Below are positions 43,901-53,702 of a DNA stretch of 64,000 nt, one piece after another; within the stretch, counting starts at the first letter, position 1; each line of letters opens with the position of its first letter. This DNA is from Pseudomonas putida. Its GTDB lineage: Bacteria > Pseudomonadota > Gammaproteobacteria > Pseudomonadales > Pseudomonadaceae. The notes below the pieces were generated by a model. It worked only from the letters and a program-made list of their open reading frames with translations, ran no database searches and was not told the DNA's origin. The DNA lies in contig NZ_JANHLK010000004.1 in the NCBI RefSeq assembly GCF_028682635.1, forward strand, positions 1-64,000. The letters run 5' to 3'. Both the position numbers and the translations under genes were made by a program.

Positions 43901-44236
43901 TCACTTCGCCATCATGTACGTGTGGATGCTGAACATGATCCACAGCGACAGGCCAACCAGCAGCACGATCACGATGGCCGTAAAGACGAAAGCGATCACG
44001 TTGTTACGCTGAGCGATGGAACGGTCCAGGTGCAGGAAGTAATACAGGTGAACGATCACCTGGATCACTGCGAACAGCAGAACGATTGCCAGCGTGGTGG
44101 CCTTCGGCAGGCTCGGGTACATCACCAGACCGAACGGGATGACGGTCAGGATCACCGACAGGATGAAGCCGATGGCGTACGACTTTACGCTGCCGTGGCC
44201 AGCATCATGGCTGTCATGGGAGTGTGCATTAGCCAT
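43901..44236 (-). CDS. cyoD: Cytochrome o ubiquinol oxidase subunit IV
   Basis: 111 residues from ATG 44236, whose first base is the last base of the cyoC stop codon region. His-rich N-terminus ([15 protein letters not shown]) then three membrane helices ([16 protein letters not shown]...). Small assembly subunit of cytochrome bo3. Confidence 0.93.
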   Translation of the reverse strand: MANAHSHDSHDAGHGSVKSYAIGFILSVILTVIPFGLVMYPSLPKATTLAIVLLFAVIQVIVHLYYFLHLDRSIAQRNNVIAFVFTAIVIVLLVGLSLWIMFSIHTYMMAK

Positions 44237-44859
44237 TACAGGGTCCCCATCAGGTAGACAACGGTGAAGACGCAGATCCAGACCACGTCCAGGAAGTGCC
44301 AGAACAGGCTCAGGCAACTCAGGCGAGTCTTGTTGGTCGACGTCAGGCCCTTTTTCTGCACCTGATACATCATGATCGCCATCCAGATCAAACCGGCGGA
44401 CACGTGCAGACCGTGAGTACCGACCAGGGTAAAGAACGCGGACAGGAAGCCTGAACGGCTAGGGCCGTAGCCTTCGGAGATCAAGATGTGGAACTCGTTG
44501 ATCTCCATCGCGATAAAGCCTGCGCCCAACAGGAAGGTCATGCCCAGCCAGGTCAGCACCGCCTTCTTGTTGCCCTTGTACAACGCCAGCATGGCGAAGC
44601 CGTAGGTGATCGAACTGAACAGCAGCAGAGCTGTTTCGCCCAGTACGTATGGCAGTTCGAAGATGTCGTGGCCCGACGGGCCACCCGCTACGTTGTTAAC
44701 CAGTACCGCGTATACCGCGAAGATCGACGCAAACAGAATGCAGTCGGTCATCAGGTAGAGCCAGAAACCGTATACGGTCATCTCGCCCGAGTCGTGGTGG
44801 TGGTCATCGTGCCCATGGTCACCATGGGCGTGTCCAACATTGGTCACTAAGTTCGACAT
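44236..44859 (-). CDS. cyoC: Cytochrome o ubiquinol oxidase subunit III
   Basis: 207 residues with five membrane helices ([18 protein letters not shown] and others) and a His/Asp-rich N-terminal tail ([14 protein letters not shown]) that may bind metal. Standard subunit III sequence. Confidence 0.94.
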   Translation of the reverse strand: MSNLVTNVGHAHGDHGHDDHHHDSGEMTVYGFWLYLMTDCILFASIFAVYAVLVNNVAGGPSGHDIFELPYVLGETALLLFSSITYGFAMLALYKGNKKAVLTWLGMTFLLGAGFIAMEINEFHILISEGYGPSRSGFLSAFFTLVGTHGLHVSAGLIWMAIMMYQVQKKGLTSTNKTRLSCLSLFWHFLDVVWICVFTVVYLMGTL

Positions 44860-44862
44860 GGT

Positions 44863-46893
44863 TTAAGCCTGTTCCAACGAGGTTTCAACACGGGTGGCGG
44901 TGGCCGGGATTTTCCCTGCCGCTACCAGACGCTTGTGCTGCTCGGCTTCGATGCGCTCGATCGTTTCAACCGGGACCATATAGCCCTGGTCGTCACGTGC
45001 AGCGTGGATCACGAAGTAGGCGACAGTGCCTACCAGGCTCGCGATTGCCAGCCACCAGATGTGCCAGATCATCGCGAAACCGAACACGGTCAGCAGAGCG
45101 CCCATGACCACACCGGTAGCGGTGTTGTTTGGCATGTGGATCGGCTCGTACCTGGCCGGAGCCTTGTACGCGGTGCCGTTTTCCTTGGCTTCGGTGAACG
45201 GGTCGATGCAGTCAGCCTTGGGCAGCACGGCAAAGTTGTAGAACGGAGGTGGCGACGAGGTCGACCATTCCAGAGTGTGGGCATTCCACGGGTCACCGTG
45301 TTCGCACATGTTCTCTGGCTTGTTGCGGTCACGCACACTGACGTACAGCTGGATCAGTTGGCAGGCGATACCGAAGGCGATCATCACCGCACCGAACATG
45401 GCGACGTACAGGTACGGCACCCACTCAGGGTTGGTGGTGGCGTTCAGACGACGGGTCATGCCCATGAAGCCCAGTGCATAGAGCGGCATGAACGCGACGA
45501 AGAAGCCCGAGATCCAGAACCAGAACGCTGCTTTACCCCAGCCTTCGTGCAGCTTGAAGCCGAACGCTTTCGGGAAGTAGAACGCGAAACCTGCGATGTA
45601 GCCGAATACCGCGCCGCCGATGATCACGTTATGGAAGTGCGCGATCACGAACAGGCTGTTGTGCAGGACGAAGTCAGCACCCGGGATGGCCAGCAGTACG
45701 CCGGTCATGCCGCCGATGGCGAAGGTCACCATGAAGCCCAGGGTCCACAGCACCTGGCTGGTGAAACGCAGACGACCCTGGTAGATGGTGAACAGCCAGT
45801 TGAACAGTTTCACACCCGTCGGGATGGAAATCAGCATCGTCGCCAGACCGAAGAAGGCATTGACGCTGGCACCCGAACCCATGGTGAAGAAGTGGTGCAG
45901 CCAAACCATGAAGCCCAGTACCGAGATCGCGCCCGAGGCGTAGATCATCGAGTGGTGGCCGAACAGTTTCTTGCCGGTGAACGCCGAGATCACTTCCGAG
46001 AAGATGCCGAATGCCGGCAGGATCAGGATGTAAACCTCAGGGTGGCCCCAGGCCCAGAACAGGTTGACGTACATCATTGGATTGCCACCAAGTTCATTGG
46101 TGAAAATGTGGAAATCCATGTAACGGTCGAGGGTCAGCAGTGCCAGGGTAGCGGTCAGGATCGGGAACGAAGCCACGATCAGCACGTTGGCCCAGGTGCA
46201 GGTCCAGGTGAAGATCGGCATGTCCATCAGCTTCATGCCAGGGGTACGCATTTTCAGCACGGTGGCGAGGAAGTTAACCCCCGTCAGCGTCGTACCTAAC
46301 CCGGATAGCTGTAGCGCCCAGATGTAGTAGTCCATCCCCACGCCAGGGCTGTACTGCAGGCCCGACAGCGGCGGATAGGCAACCCAACCGGTCTTGGCGA
46401 ATTCGCCGACGCCCAGGGACAGGTTGATCAGCACCACGCCGGAAACCAGCAGCCAGAAGCTCAGGGAGTTCAGGAACGGGAAGGCAACGTCACGCGCGCC
46501 GATCTGCAGCGGCACTGCAAGGTTCATCAGGCCGGTGAAGAATGGCATCGCCATGAAGATGATCATGATCACACCGTGGGCGGTGAAGATCTGGTCATAG
46601 TGTTCAGGTGGCAGGTAGCCAGGCGAACCCTCGGTGGCCATGGCCAGCTGGGTACGCATCATGATGGCGTCGGCAAAGCCGCGCAGCAGCATGACCATGG
46701 CGACGATGATGTACATCACGCCGATTTTCTTGTGGTCGACCGAAGTCAGCCACTCGGTCCACAGATAGGTCCACTTCTTGAAATAAGTGATACCCGCGAA
46801 CAGTGCCAGACCACCGAGCGCGATCATGGCGATGGTCACCATCACGATCGGCTCGTGGAACGGCACCGCTTCCCAACTTAATTTACCAAACAT
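44863..46893 (-). CDS. cyoB: Cytochrome o ubiquinol oxidase subunit I
   Basis: 676 residues, heme-copper oxidase catalytic subunit with about 15 helices. Ligand regions: TAHGVIMI for the low-spin heme His, [14 protein letters not shown] with the Cu-B His-Tyr pair, HHF, and HFHNVI for the high-spin heme and second low-spin His. It oxidises ubiquinol and pumps protons. Confidence 0.96.
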   Translation of the reverse strand: MFGKLSWEAVPFHEPIVMVTIAMIALGGLALFAGITYFKKWTYLWTEWLTSVDHKKIGVMYIIVAMVMLLRGFADAIMMRTQLAMATEGSPGYLPPEHYDQIFTAHGVIMIIFMAMPFFTGLMNLAVPLQIGARDVAFPFLNSLSFWLLVSGVVLINLSLGVGEFAKTGWVAYPPLSGLQYSPGVGMDYYIWALQLSGLGTTLTGVNFLATVLKMRTPGMKLMDMPIFTWTCTWANVLIVASFPILTATLALLTLDRYMDFHIFTNELGGNPMMYVNLFWAWGHPEVYILILPAFGIFSEVISAFTGKKLFGHHSMIYASGAISVLGFMVWLHHFFTMGSGASVNAFFGLATMLISIPTGVKLFNWLFTIYQGRLRFTSQVLWTLGFMVTFAIGGMTGVLLAIPGADFVLHNSLFVIAHFHNVIIGGAVFGYIAGFAFYFPKAFGFKLHEGWGKAAFWFWISGFFVAFMPLYALGFMGMTRRLNATTNPEWVPYLYVAMFGAVMIAFGIACQLIQLYVSVRDRNKPENMCEHGDPWNAHTLEWSTSSPPPFYNFAVLPKADCIDPFTEAKENGTAYKAPARYEPIHMPNNTATGVVMGALLTVFGFAMIWHIWWLAIASLVGTVAYFVIHAARDDQGYMVPVETIERIEAEQHKRLVAAGKIPATATRVETSLEQA

Positions 46894-46896
46894 CGT

Positions 46897-47832
46897 TTAC
46901 TCCTCTGCCCCGGCAGCTGAATGCGAGTTCATGTCCGTAGCGGCCACTTCTTTCTCTTTCTTCTCGTGCTTGACCTTAGGACCAGGTTTCATGCCTTCGT
47001 ACTTGTCGACGATGATCTGGAACAGGTTCGGCGTCACCGAGGAGTAGAGCTCGACTGGGTTGTTCTGGCTCTGCTTGGAAAGGGCTGCGTATTCAGCTTG
47101 TTCAAGCTGTTTAGGTGCCTTTTTGACTTCACTTACCCAGGCGTCGAAATCTTCCTGGGAAGTTGCGATCGCTTTGAATTTCATACCGGTGAAACCGGCA
47201 CCGCTGTAGTTGGCAGAGATGCCGTCCATTTCAGCGTTGCGGTCGGCGATCAGGTGCATTCTGGTCTGCATGCCCGCCATCGCGTAGATCTGGCCGCCCA
47301 GGCCCGGGATGAAGAACGAGTTCATCACGGCGTCGGAGGTGATCTTGAAGTTGATTGGCGTGTGCGCCGGGAACACGATCTTGTTGACCGTGGCAATGCC
47401 TTGTTCCGGGTAGATGAACAGCCACTTCCAGTCCAGCGCGACCACTTCGATGGTCACAGGCTTCACGTCGGATTCGATCGGACGGTACGGGTCCAGCTCG
47501 TGGGTCGACTTGTAGGTGATGTAACCCAGGGCAATGATGATCAACACCGGAACAGTCCACACCGCGATCTCGATCTTGGTGGAGTGGTTCCATTTAGGCG
47601 TGTAGGTCGCCTTGGTGTTGGACGCGCGGTATTTCCAGGCGAACAGGAAGGTCATCACGATGACCGGCACCACGACCAACAGCATCAGCAGCGTGGCGGT
47701 GATGATCAGGTTTCGCTGTTCCAGGCCAACCTGGCCCGTGGGATTGAGCAAGGTCATGTTGCAGCCTCCCAGCAACAACGTGCCGAGCAGCGGCAATAAG
47801 CCTAGTAGTCTGGGGTACCTGTTTTTACTCAT
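46897..47832 (-). CDS. cyoA: Cytochrome o ubiquinol oxidase subunit II (lipoprotein)
   Basis: 311 residues from ATG 47832. Lipoprotein signal ends LLGGC|N. Two membrane helices and a periplasmic cupredoxin-like domain without Cu-A ligands, as expected for a quinol oxidase. First gene of the operon. Confidence 0.94.
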   Translation of the reverse strand: MSKNRYPRLLGLLPLLGTLLLGGCNMTLLNPTGQVGLEQRNLIITATLLMLLVVVPVIVMTFLFAWKYRASNTKATYTPKWNHSTKIEIAVWTVPVLIIIALGYITYKSTHELDPYRPIESDVKPVTIEVVALDWKWLFIYPEQGIATVNKIVFPAHTPINFKITSDAVMNSFFIPGLGGQIYAMAGMQTRMHLIADRNAEMDGISANYSGAGFTGMKFKAIATSQEDFDAWVSEVKKAPKQLEQAEYAALSKQSQNNPVELYSSVTPNLFQIIVDKYEGMKPGPKVKHEKKEKEVAATDMNSHSAAGAEE

Positions 47833-48263
47833 CTCACGACCTCTAAAGCAGCTTGCGCAATGCAGTTGGGTTTTGATCGCCAACACTTCACCCTGCCAAG
47901 GGTTGGCATTTTTCTTGGATTGAATAAGGGCTTGCCCGTCGAGCGTCAGAGGCGTTTCGACAAATCCTGGGCCAGCGGTGAGTTCTTATTCGAATTCGTG
48001 GTCAAAGGCCTTGTTACAGCCCAATTCCATTTGGTGCGGATAGTTGGAGGCACCGACACCTGGGCGTCACATGAGGCCAAAAGGCCTCTCGACACCCTCG
48101 TGCCACTCATGCACCAGAGCCTGGGTGAGCAGTGCCGGGAATTCAGTGCGGGCGATTGTAGATATGTAGCGTTTTATAAACCATGTCTTATCCCGAAATA
48201 ATTTTTATCCCTGACCGCAACAATCCTGACTCAATTGTGTAAAAGTGGCGCATCTTATCGAAA

Positions 48264-48277
48264 TTGATTCTCAACAA
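48264..48277 (-). promoter_or_regulatory. Near-consensus ANR/FNR box in the cyo upstream region
   Basis: TTGAT-TCTC-AACAA, one base off the TTGAT-N4-ATCAA consensus. It lies about 430 bp upstream of cyoA. Repression of cyo at low oxygen by ANR is known in pseudomonads, but the distance is large for a direct site. The 47833-48590 stretch otherwise has no gene I can support. Confidence 0.35.
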
Positions 48278-48590
48278 AAACACCAAAAATAGTAGGGCTA
48301 CCACCCTCGATTCAGACAGCCTTAGAGGCTCGAACACGGTGCCAAACCCAGCCCTAGCCCCGGTATGACAAGGGCTCTGGCAAATCGCCACAACCTGTTA
48401 AAACTGTCTGTTCCTTTTTGACCTGGCTAAAATCTGGCGACGTTCAAACACGTCAATTTCTTTGCAAGACACCGCACCAATCCGACACACCAAAGCGCGC
48501 TGCGGCACTCGCGATGTGACAACATGTCGCACACTTGTCGCACCCCTCGTTGCCGCTCGTCACGGTCTTTTCACCTGGCCCCGGAAATGC

Positions 48591-48632
48591 AAAAACGCCC
48601 CGGCCCTCTCATCGAGGACCGGGGCGTTTCGG
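48591..48632 (-). terminator. Terminator of the dsbB-type gene
   Basis: CGCCCCGG and CCGGGGCG form a stem around CCCTCTCATCGAGGA; in the minus direction it is followed by TTTTTGC. It lies six bases past the gene's stop. Confidence 0.8.
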
Positions 48633-48637
48633 GTCTA

Positions 48638-49147
48638 TCAGCGCAGCGACTTGCGATTGCGCAGCGTCAGCAACGGCACCAGTACCACCACCAGCACGAA
48701 GGCCACCAGCGCCCACTGCGCCAGGGACAAGCCCAGGATCGGCGGGTACGGCGTGGAGCAGAAACCGTCGACCTGGAAGCCCAGCGGGAAGATCTTCGCC
48801 AGCGGCAAGCCATCGACTATCGGTTGCAGCACATCGATGCCACAACTGACGGCCGGATAGAACTGCGTATAGACGTGATGCCCCGCCACCCCGACGCCGG
48901 CCAGGGCACAAATCACCACCAGGGTCTCCAGCACCGTGATGCTGCGGCGGGTGCGCATGGCCGCACCGATGAACGCGAAGAGCGCGATCAACAACAGTGC
49001 ATAACGCTGCAGGATGCACAACGGGCACGGCGCCTCGCCCAACACCACCTGCATGTACAGCGCACCGCCGATCAGCGCCAGGCAGATGATGCCCAACAGC
49101 ACCAGGTAGCGCCGTTCACGGCCCAGACGCATCGTTTCCTCGCTCAT
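48638..49147 (-). CDS. dsbB: Disulfide bond formation protein DsbB
   Basis: 169 residues from ATG 49147 with GGGAAA upstream. Four membrane helices; the first periplasmic pair is in APCPLCILQRYA and the second pair is VSCGIDV... and DGFCSTPY. It reoxidises DsbA by passing electrons to quinones. It is the DsbB paralogue found beside cyo in several pseudomonads. Confidence 0.92.
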   Translation of the reverse strand: MSEETMRLGRERRYLVLLGIICLALIGGALYMQVVLGEAPCPLCILQRYALLLIALFAFIGAAMRTRRSITVLETLVVICALAGVGVAGHHVYTQFYPAVSCGIDVLQPIVDGLPLAKIFPLGFQVDGFCSTPYPPILGLSLAQWALVAFVLVVVLVPLLTLRNRKSLR

Positions 49148-49255
49148 CGTGTTTCCCTTTTGACTATCGATTGCCCGCCAGTTTACACGCTGGCCTTGAC
49201 CTTTGAGAGGGCTGGAGCGCACTGGCGGATTGTGGGGAAATAGACGACAGGCCGG

Positions 49256-50149
49256 TTAAGACGGGATTAACCCTGACGACCCCGGCCCCTCGAACTCGGC
49301 CTGCAACAACTTCACAAAGGCCTCGCGAGCCGGGTGCCGGCCCGCGCTTTCGTGCCAGTAAAAGAGGTTGTCGATGCTCGTCAGTTCCGGGAACTCATAG
49401 CCCTGGCAACCTGCGCTAAGACCATACTGCTCGTAGATTCCCCGGGGCACCAGCGCGACGCCGGCACCAGCGCTGACACAGCCAACGATGGTGCCATAGC
49501 TGGCGATGCTGACAATCGGCTGCACCTGGTCATGGCGCAACAGCCACTGTTCCAGCGCGAAGCGGTACGGGCAACCCGGGGGCCACATGAAAATCGCCTT
49601 GCCCTGCAGGTCCGCCGCCTTGCGCAAAGGCCCATGGGAGGCGGATGCGATGAGAATCAGGTCTTCGCGGTACATCACTTCCCGCTGCAGTCCCGGGCGA
49701 TCAACGTTGACCGCCACGAACGCCCCATCCAGCCGACGATGCTGGGTGTCGTCGAGTAATTGAGCCCAGGTTCCGGTGCTCAACTCCAGCATCACCTGTG
49801 GATAAAGCTCGTGGTACTTGGCCAGTAACCTGGGCAATCGCCCCGTGGCACTGGATTCGATGGCACCAATGCGCAGAGGACCGCTCGGCGCACTGCCGGG
49901 TGCCAACGCCCTGCGCGCCTCTTCGGCCAGGCCGAGGATTTTCGTCGTGTAATCAAGAAACACCTCCCCGGCGGGGGTGATCCGCAATCCACGGCCGTCG
50001 CGGGAAAACAGCGGCGTACCGAGTTCACGCTCCAGGGACTTGAGGCGCGCGGTGATATTGGACGGCACACAGTGCAGCGCCTCGGCCGCGCGCGCGATGC
50101 TGCCCAGGTGATGAACCGTGTTGAACATGCGCAGTTGGGACAGTTCCAT
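49256..50149 (-). CDS. LysR-family transcriptional regulator
   Basis: 297 residues. Helix-turn-helix MELSQLRMFNTVHHLGSIARAAEALHCVPSNITARLKSLE, then the effector domain (GPLRIGAIESSATGRLPRLL). It resembles the PtrR-like subgroup. Divergent from the EamA transporter gene, its likely target. Confidence 0.87.
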   Translation of the reverse strand: MELSQLRMFNTVHHLGSIARAAEALHCVPSNITARLKSLERELGTPLFSRDGRGLRITPAGEVFLDYTTKILGLAEEARRALAPGSAPSGPLRIGAIESSATGRLPRLLAKYHELYPQVMLELSTGTWAQLLDDTQHRRLDGAFVAVNVDRPGLQREVMYREDLILIASASHGPLRKAADLQGKAIFMWPPGCPYRFALEQWLLRHDQVQPIVSIASYGTIVGCVSAGAGVALVPRGIYEQYGLSAGCQGYEFPELTSIDNLFYWHESAGRHPAREAFVKLLQAEFEGPGSSGLIPS

Positions 50150-50169
50150 AGCTCAGCCAAAGTGAATGC

Positions 50170-50187
50170 TTAAGTCAGTTTAAGTCA
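50170..50187 (+). promoter_or_regulatory. Direct repeats TTAAGTCA in the LysR/EamA divergent region
   Basis: TTAAGTCA at 50170-50177 and 50180-50187, a 10-bp period (one helical turn), within the 122-bp gap between the divergent genes. AGTGAAT occurs on both sides (50161 and 50193). Candidate site for the adjacent LysR protein. Confidence 0.5.
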
Positions 50188-50271
50188 CTTGTAGTGAATT
50201 CATAGGGTTTTGATAATTCGAGTGTCGGCATTGCACTACGCCTTTTTCCGCCGGACACAGAGGATCGCCTT

Positions 50272-51210
50272 ATGGATTTTGTTCAACGCCGCCTCGCCGA
50301 AAGGCCTGGCGTAAAAATCGCCCTGGCGACGGTTTTCGTGATCCTCTGCTGGGCCTACTCCCCCATTGGCATCCGCATCGGGTTAGGGGCTTACGAGCCG
50401 GGTCATCTGGCGCTGATCCGCTTTCTCATCGCCTCGACGTTCATGGCTGGGGTCGCTTTGGTGGCGCGTATTTCCCTACCGCGCCTGAAAGATCTGCCAC
50501 TGTTGGTTTTGCTGGGATTTTTTGCTGTCAGCCTGCACCACATCGCCCTCAACTTCGGCCAACGAGGCGTCAGCGCCGGCGCGGCCAGTGTGCTTGCGCA
50601 ATCCACGCCGCTGTTCAGCACGATACTGGCGCATTTCGTGTTCAAGGACCGGGTCAATGGCTGGCAGTGGATCTGTGTGCTGTGCGGCTTGCTCGGTGCG
50701 GGGGTCGTGGTGACCGGTGATCGTGGCTTTGGAGAACTGGATGCGCACGGGCTGCTGATCCTGCTGGCGGCCTTGTCCTGGAGCCTCTATTTCGCCCTGC
50801 AAAAACGCCATTCCCATCGCTACGACGGGCTGACGATGGTGTGTTACACCATCTGGTCGGGCACGACATTATTACTGGTGTATACACCGGGCTTGTGGAG
50901 CGAAGTGCAGAACGCCTCGGCGTCGGCCAACCTGGCGGTGCTTATCCTGGGTATTTTCCCCAGTGCCCTTGCGTACCTCGCCTGGGCCTACGTACTGACT
51001 CACAGTAACGTGAGTCGCGCTTCCATTTCGCTTTACCTGATACCGCCCGCGGCCATGCTGATGGCCTCGGTGGTTCTGGCTGAGCGCCCGTCGATCATGG
51101 TCATCAGTGGGATGGTCATCGTGCTGGCGAGCGTGCTGGCGCTCAATCTGCAGCCATCGAGAGGCTGCAATGCAGTGGGGCCTTCGCGAGAAAGCCCCGA
51201 GAACAATTGA
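50272..51210 (+). CDS. EamA/DMT-family transporter
   Basis: 312 residues with ten predicted membrane helices and two EamA repeats (LALIRFLIASTFMAGV... in the first, SALAYLAWAYVLTHSNVSRAS in the second). Probably exports a small metabolite or amino acid. Control by the LysR gene next to it is likely. Confidence 0.87.
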   Translation: MDFVQRRLAERPGVKIALATVFVILCWAYSPIGIRIGLGAYEPGHLALIRFLIASTFMAGVALVARISLPRLKDLPLLVLLGFFAVSLHHIALNFGQRGVSAGAASVLAQSTPLFSTILAHFVFKDRVNGWQWICVLCGLLGAGVVVTGDRGFGELDAHGLLILLAALSWSLYFALQKRHSHRYDGLTMVCYTIWSGTTLLLVYTPGLWSEVQNASASANLAVLILGIFPSALAYLAWAYVLTHSNVSRASISLYLIPPAAMLMASVVLAERPSIMVISGMVIVLASVLALNLQPSRGCNAVGPSRESPENN

Positions 51211-51987
51211 TCACTCGCCGTAGATATCAGACTTGAAGTAGTGCTGAGAGATCTTCTGGTACTCGCCACTGGCGCGGATGCCGTCGATCGCGGTGTTCAG
51301 CTCCGAGACCAGCTCGGTGTTGCCCTTGCGAACCGCGATCCCGGCGCCCTCGCCCACGTATTTCGGGTCCTTGAGCTCTGGGCCGACAAAGGCGTAACCC
51401 TTGCCACGGGGCATCGACAGGAAGTCGTTGAGGGGAATGGTGTCGGCGAAGATGGCATCGAGGCGGCCCGCCGCCAGGTCCATGTAGATCTCTTCGTTGT
51501 TGCTGTAGCGCTTGACGTTGACGCCCATGGGTTCGAAGACTTCGGTCGCGTAGCGGTCGGTGGTGGTCGCCCGTTGCACGCCCACGGTCTTGCCCTTGAG
51601 GCTGGCGTATTGGTCATCGACGACCGCGCCTTCCTTCATGACCAGGCGCGACGAGGTGAAGTAGTACTTGTGGGTGAAATCCACCGACTTCTTGCGGTCT
51701 TCGTTGATGGTCATGGACGACAGGGCCATGTCGATCTTCTTCACCTTAAGGGAAGGAATCAGGCCGTCGAACTCACCCTCGACCCACACGCACTTGACCT
51801 TCATCTGCGCGCACAGGGCATTGCCGATGTCGTAGTCGAAGCCCGCGATCTCGCCTTTGTCGGTCTTGGAGGCGAATGGTGGGTAGGCCGCTTCGATACC
51901 GATGCGCAGGGTTTTCTCGGCGGCAAACAGGGTGCTGCACGCCAACAGGCTCAGGGCCAGACCGGTGATGAGGGGGAGTTTCTTCAT
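51211..51987 (-). CDS. Lysine/arginine/ornithine-type ABC substrate-binding protein
   Basis: 258 residues with a signal peptide cleaved near LFA|AEK. The LAO/ArgT family fold is marked by [39 protein letters not shown] and [14 protein letters not shown]. It should bind a basic amino acid in the periplasm. No permease or ATPase lies beside it, so it must use components elsewhere. Confidence 0.88.
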   Translation of the reverse strand: MKKLPLITGLALSLLACSTLFAAEKTLRIGIEAAYPPFASKTDKGEIAGFDYDIGNALCAQMKVKCVWVEGEFDGLIPSLKVKKIDMALSSMTINEDRKKSVDFTHKYYFTSSRLVMKEGAVVDDQYASLKGKTVGVQRATTTDRYATEVFEPMGVNVKRYSNNEEIYMDLAAGRLDAIFADTIPLNDFLSMPRGKGYAFVGPELKDPKYVGEGAGIAVRKGNTELVSELNTAIDGIRASGEYQKISQHYFKSDIYGE

Positions 51988-52040
51988 GTTCGTTCTCTCG
52001 CGGGTTGTTGTTGGTTTGGCAAGACGAAGAAGAGCAGTTC

Positions 52041-52067
52041 CAAGCTTGAAGCTCGGAGCTTGAAGCT
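52041..52067. repeat. AGCTTGAAGCT-type short palindromic repeat
   Basis: CAAGCTTGAAGCTCGGAGC then TTGAAGCT, made of the unit agcttgaagct. Related units occur at 59770-59832. A second family of small dispersed repeats distinct from REP. Confidence 0.55.
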
Positions 52068-52190
52068 GTTTTTATACTTGGAATTCCATACTGGACTTTT
52101 ATGTATTTGGCGTCAATCGGGTAAATGGGTGGCGTGCCGGCCGATGGTCGGGTGGTCAATCAAGCGGTTCTTGGGTGAAGCGGATGGCCT

Positions 52191-52283
52191 CTTCGCGAGC
52201 AAGCCCGCTCCCACAGGGGTCTGTGTCGTACACAGAGTTTGTGTTCACAGAAGATCACTGTGGGAGCGGGCTTGCTCGCGAAG
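52191..52283. repeat. REP pair in outward order, between moaE and the binding-protein gene
   Basis: cttcgcgagcaagcccgctcccaca at 52191 and tgtgggagcgggcttgctcgcg ending near 52283, so the units face the opposite way to most pairs in the window. Confidence 0.8.
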
Positions 52284-52307
52284 ACTGACTAAAGAACGCC
52301 GCAGGAA

Positions 52308-52760
52308 TTACCGCTTCCAGCGATCCGCCGCCGCATGATCGCTGTCACGCCCCTCGACCCAACGCGGCCCATCGCTGGTGTTTTCCTTTTTCCAGAACGG
52401 GGCGCGGGTTTTCAGGTAGTCCATGACAAAGGCGCAGGCGTCGAAGGCCGCCTGGCGGTGGGCGCTGGCGGCGCCGACGAAGACGATGGGCTCGCCGGGC
52501 TCCAGGGCCCCGATGCGATGCAGCACTTCCAGCTTGAGCAAGGGCCAGCGCTGCTCGGCCTCGGTGGCGATCTTGCCGAGGGCTTTTTCGGTCATGCCCG
52601 GATAGTGTTCGAGGAACATCCCGGCGACATCCAGGCCGTCATTGAAGTCGCGAACGTAGCCGACGAAACTCACCACCGCGCCGACGCCGACATTGGCATC
52701 GTGCATGGCGTTGACTTCAGCACCAGGGTCGAACGCGGTCGATTGCACGCGAATGGCCAT
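52308..52760 (-). CDS. moaE: Molybdopterin synthase catalytic subunit
   Basis: 150 residues. VGAVVSFVGYVRDFNDG near the start, EHYPGMTEKAL, HRIGALEPGEPIVFVGAAS and the catalytic Lys in FWKKE. With MoaD it inserts sulfur into precursor Z. Separated from moaD by three bases. Confidence 0.95.
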   Translation of the reverse strand: MAIRVQSTAFDPGAEVNAMHDANVGVGAVVSFVGYVRDFNDGLDVAGMFLEHYPGMTEKALGKIATEAEQRWPLLKLEVLHRIGALEPGEPIVFVGAASAHRQAAFDACAFVMDYLKTRAPFWKKENTSDGPRWVEGRDSDHAAADRWKR

Positions 52761-52763
52761 GGC

Positions 52764-53006
52764 TCAGCCCCCGGTCACGGTGGGGAAAAACGCCACTTCA
52801 TCGCCATCGCTGACCGGTTCGTCGAGCTGGCACAGGTCTTCGTTGCGCGCGCACATCAGGTTCTGCTCGCTCAAGACTTCGGCGCCGTCGCGCTGGGCCA
52901 GCAATGCGCGCACGTCGTCGACGGTGGCGAAGTCGCCCTCGACCTTTACCGCATCGACGCCCAGCGCTTCGCGGTAACGGGCAAAAAATTTCACGGTGAC
53001 GTTCAT
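52764..53006 (-). CDS. moaD: Molybdopterin synthase sulfur carrier subunit
   Basis: 80 residues from ATG 53006, overlapping the moaC stop. Beta-grasp fold ending in TVTGG, the Gly-Gly tail that is adenylated and thiocarboxylated. The longer open frame upstream is moaC in another frame. Confidence 0.94.
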   Translation of the reverse strand: MNVTVKFFARYREALGVDAVKVEGDFATVDDVRALLAQRDGAEVLSEQNLMCARNEDLCQLDEPVSDGDEVAFFPTVTGG

Positions 53007-53476
53007 GGCTGCTCCGCCTGGAAATGCCCGCTCTTGCCGCCGACCTTCTCCAGCAGGCGCACGCTTTCGATGGTCATGCCGCGATCCACGGCCTTGCACA
53101 TGTCATAGATGGTCAGGGCGGCGACGCTGGCGGCGGTCAGGGCCTCCATCTCGACACCGGTCTGCCCGGACAACTTGCAGCGGGCCACGATGCGCACGCT
53201 GTCCTCGCCTTCGGCACTGAGTTCGACCTTGACCCCGGTCAGCATCAGCGGATGGCACAGGGGAATCAGGTCGCTGGTCTTTTTCGCCGCCTGGATGCCG
53301 GCAATGCGGGCCACGGCGAACACATCGCCCTTGGGGTGACCGCCACTGACGATCATTTGCAAGGTTTCGGGCAGCATGCGCACCAGCGCCTGGGCCGTCG
53401 CTTCACGGAAGGTCACGTCTTTTTCGGTGACGTCGACCATGTTGGCGCGGCCTTGGGAATCGAGATGAGTCAGCAC
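53003..53476 (-). CDS. moaC: Cyclic pyranopterin monophosphate synthase
   Basis: 157 residues. [42 protein letters not shown], and [23 protein letters not shown] are all MoaC signatures, with the catalytic Lys and His in [11 protein letters not shown]. It acts before MoaDE in molybdenum cofactor synthesis, which the FdsA enzyme needs. Confidence 0.95.
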   Translation of the reverse strand: MLTHLDSQGRANMVDVTEKDVTFREATAQALVRMLPETLQMIVSGGHPKGDVFAVARIAGIQAAKKTSDLIPLCHPLMLTGVKVELSAEGEDSVRIVARCKLSGQTGVEMEALTAASVAALTIYDMCKAVDRGMTIESVRLLEKVGGKSGHFQAEQP

Positions 53477-53556
53477 GGGGTTACTCCTGATCAGGAGTTT
53501 CGATTGTAAACCTGTGGGTCAGATTTCCGCACGCCAGATTATCGGATGGCCGCATT

Positions 53557-53645
53557 CCTGTAGGAGCTGGCTTGCCAGCGATGAGGGCCTTGAATTCAAT
53601 GCAAGCTTCAAGGCCCCCTTCGCTGGCAAGCCAGCTCCTACAAGG
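53557..53645. repeat. REP inverted pair between moaC and phoH
   Basis: cctgtaggagctggcttgccagcga at 53557 and its inverse ending cctacaagg at 53645. Confidence 0.85.
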
Positions 53646-53660
53646 TTTTTGTCGGCCATA

Positions 53661-53694
53661 AAAAACCGGGCGGCTTTGGGGCCGCCCGGTTTTG
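53661..53694 (-). terminator. Terminator of the PIN-PhoH gene
   Basis: AAAAACCGGGCGGC and GCCGCCCGGTTTT form a 10-bp GC-rich stem immediately downstream of the gene on the minus strand. T runs in both directions. Confidence 0.85.
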
Positions 53695-53702
53695 GGTGAA
53701 GG

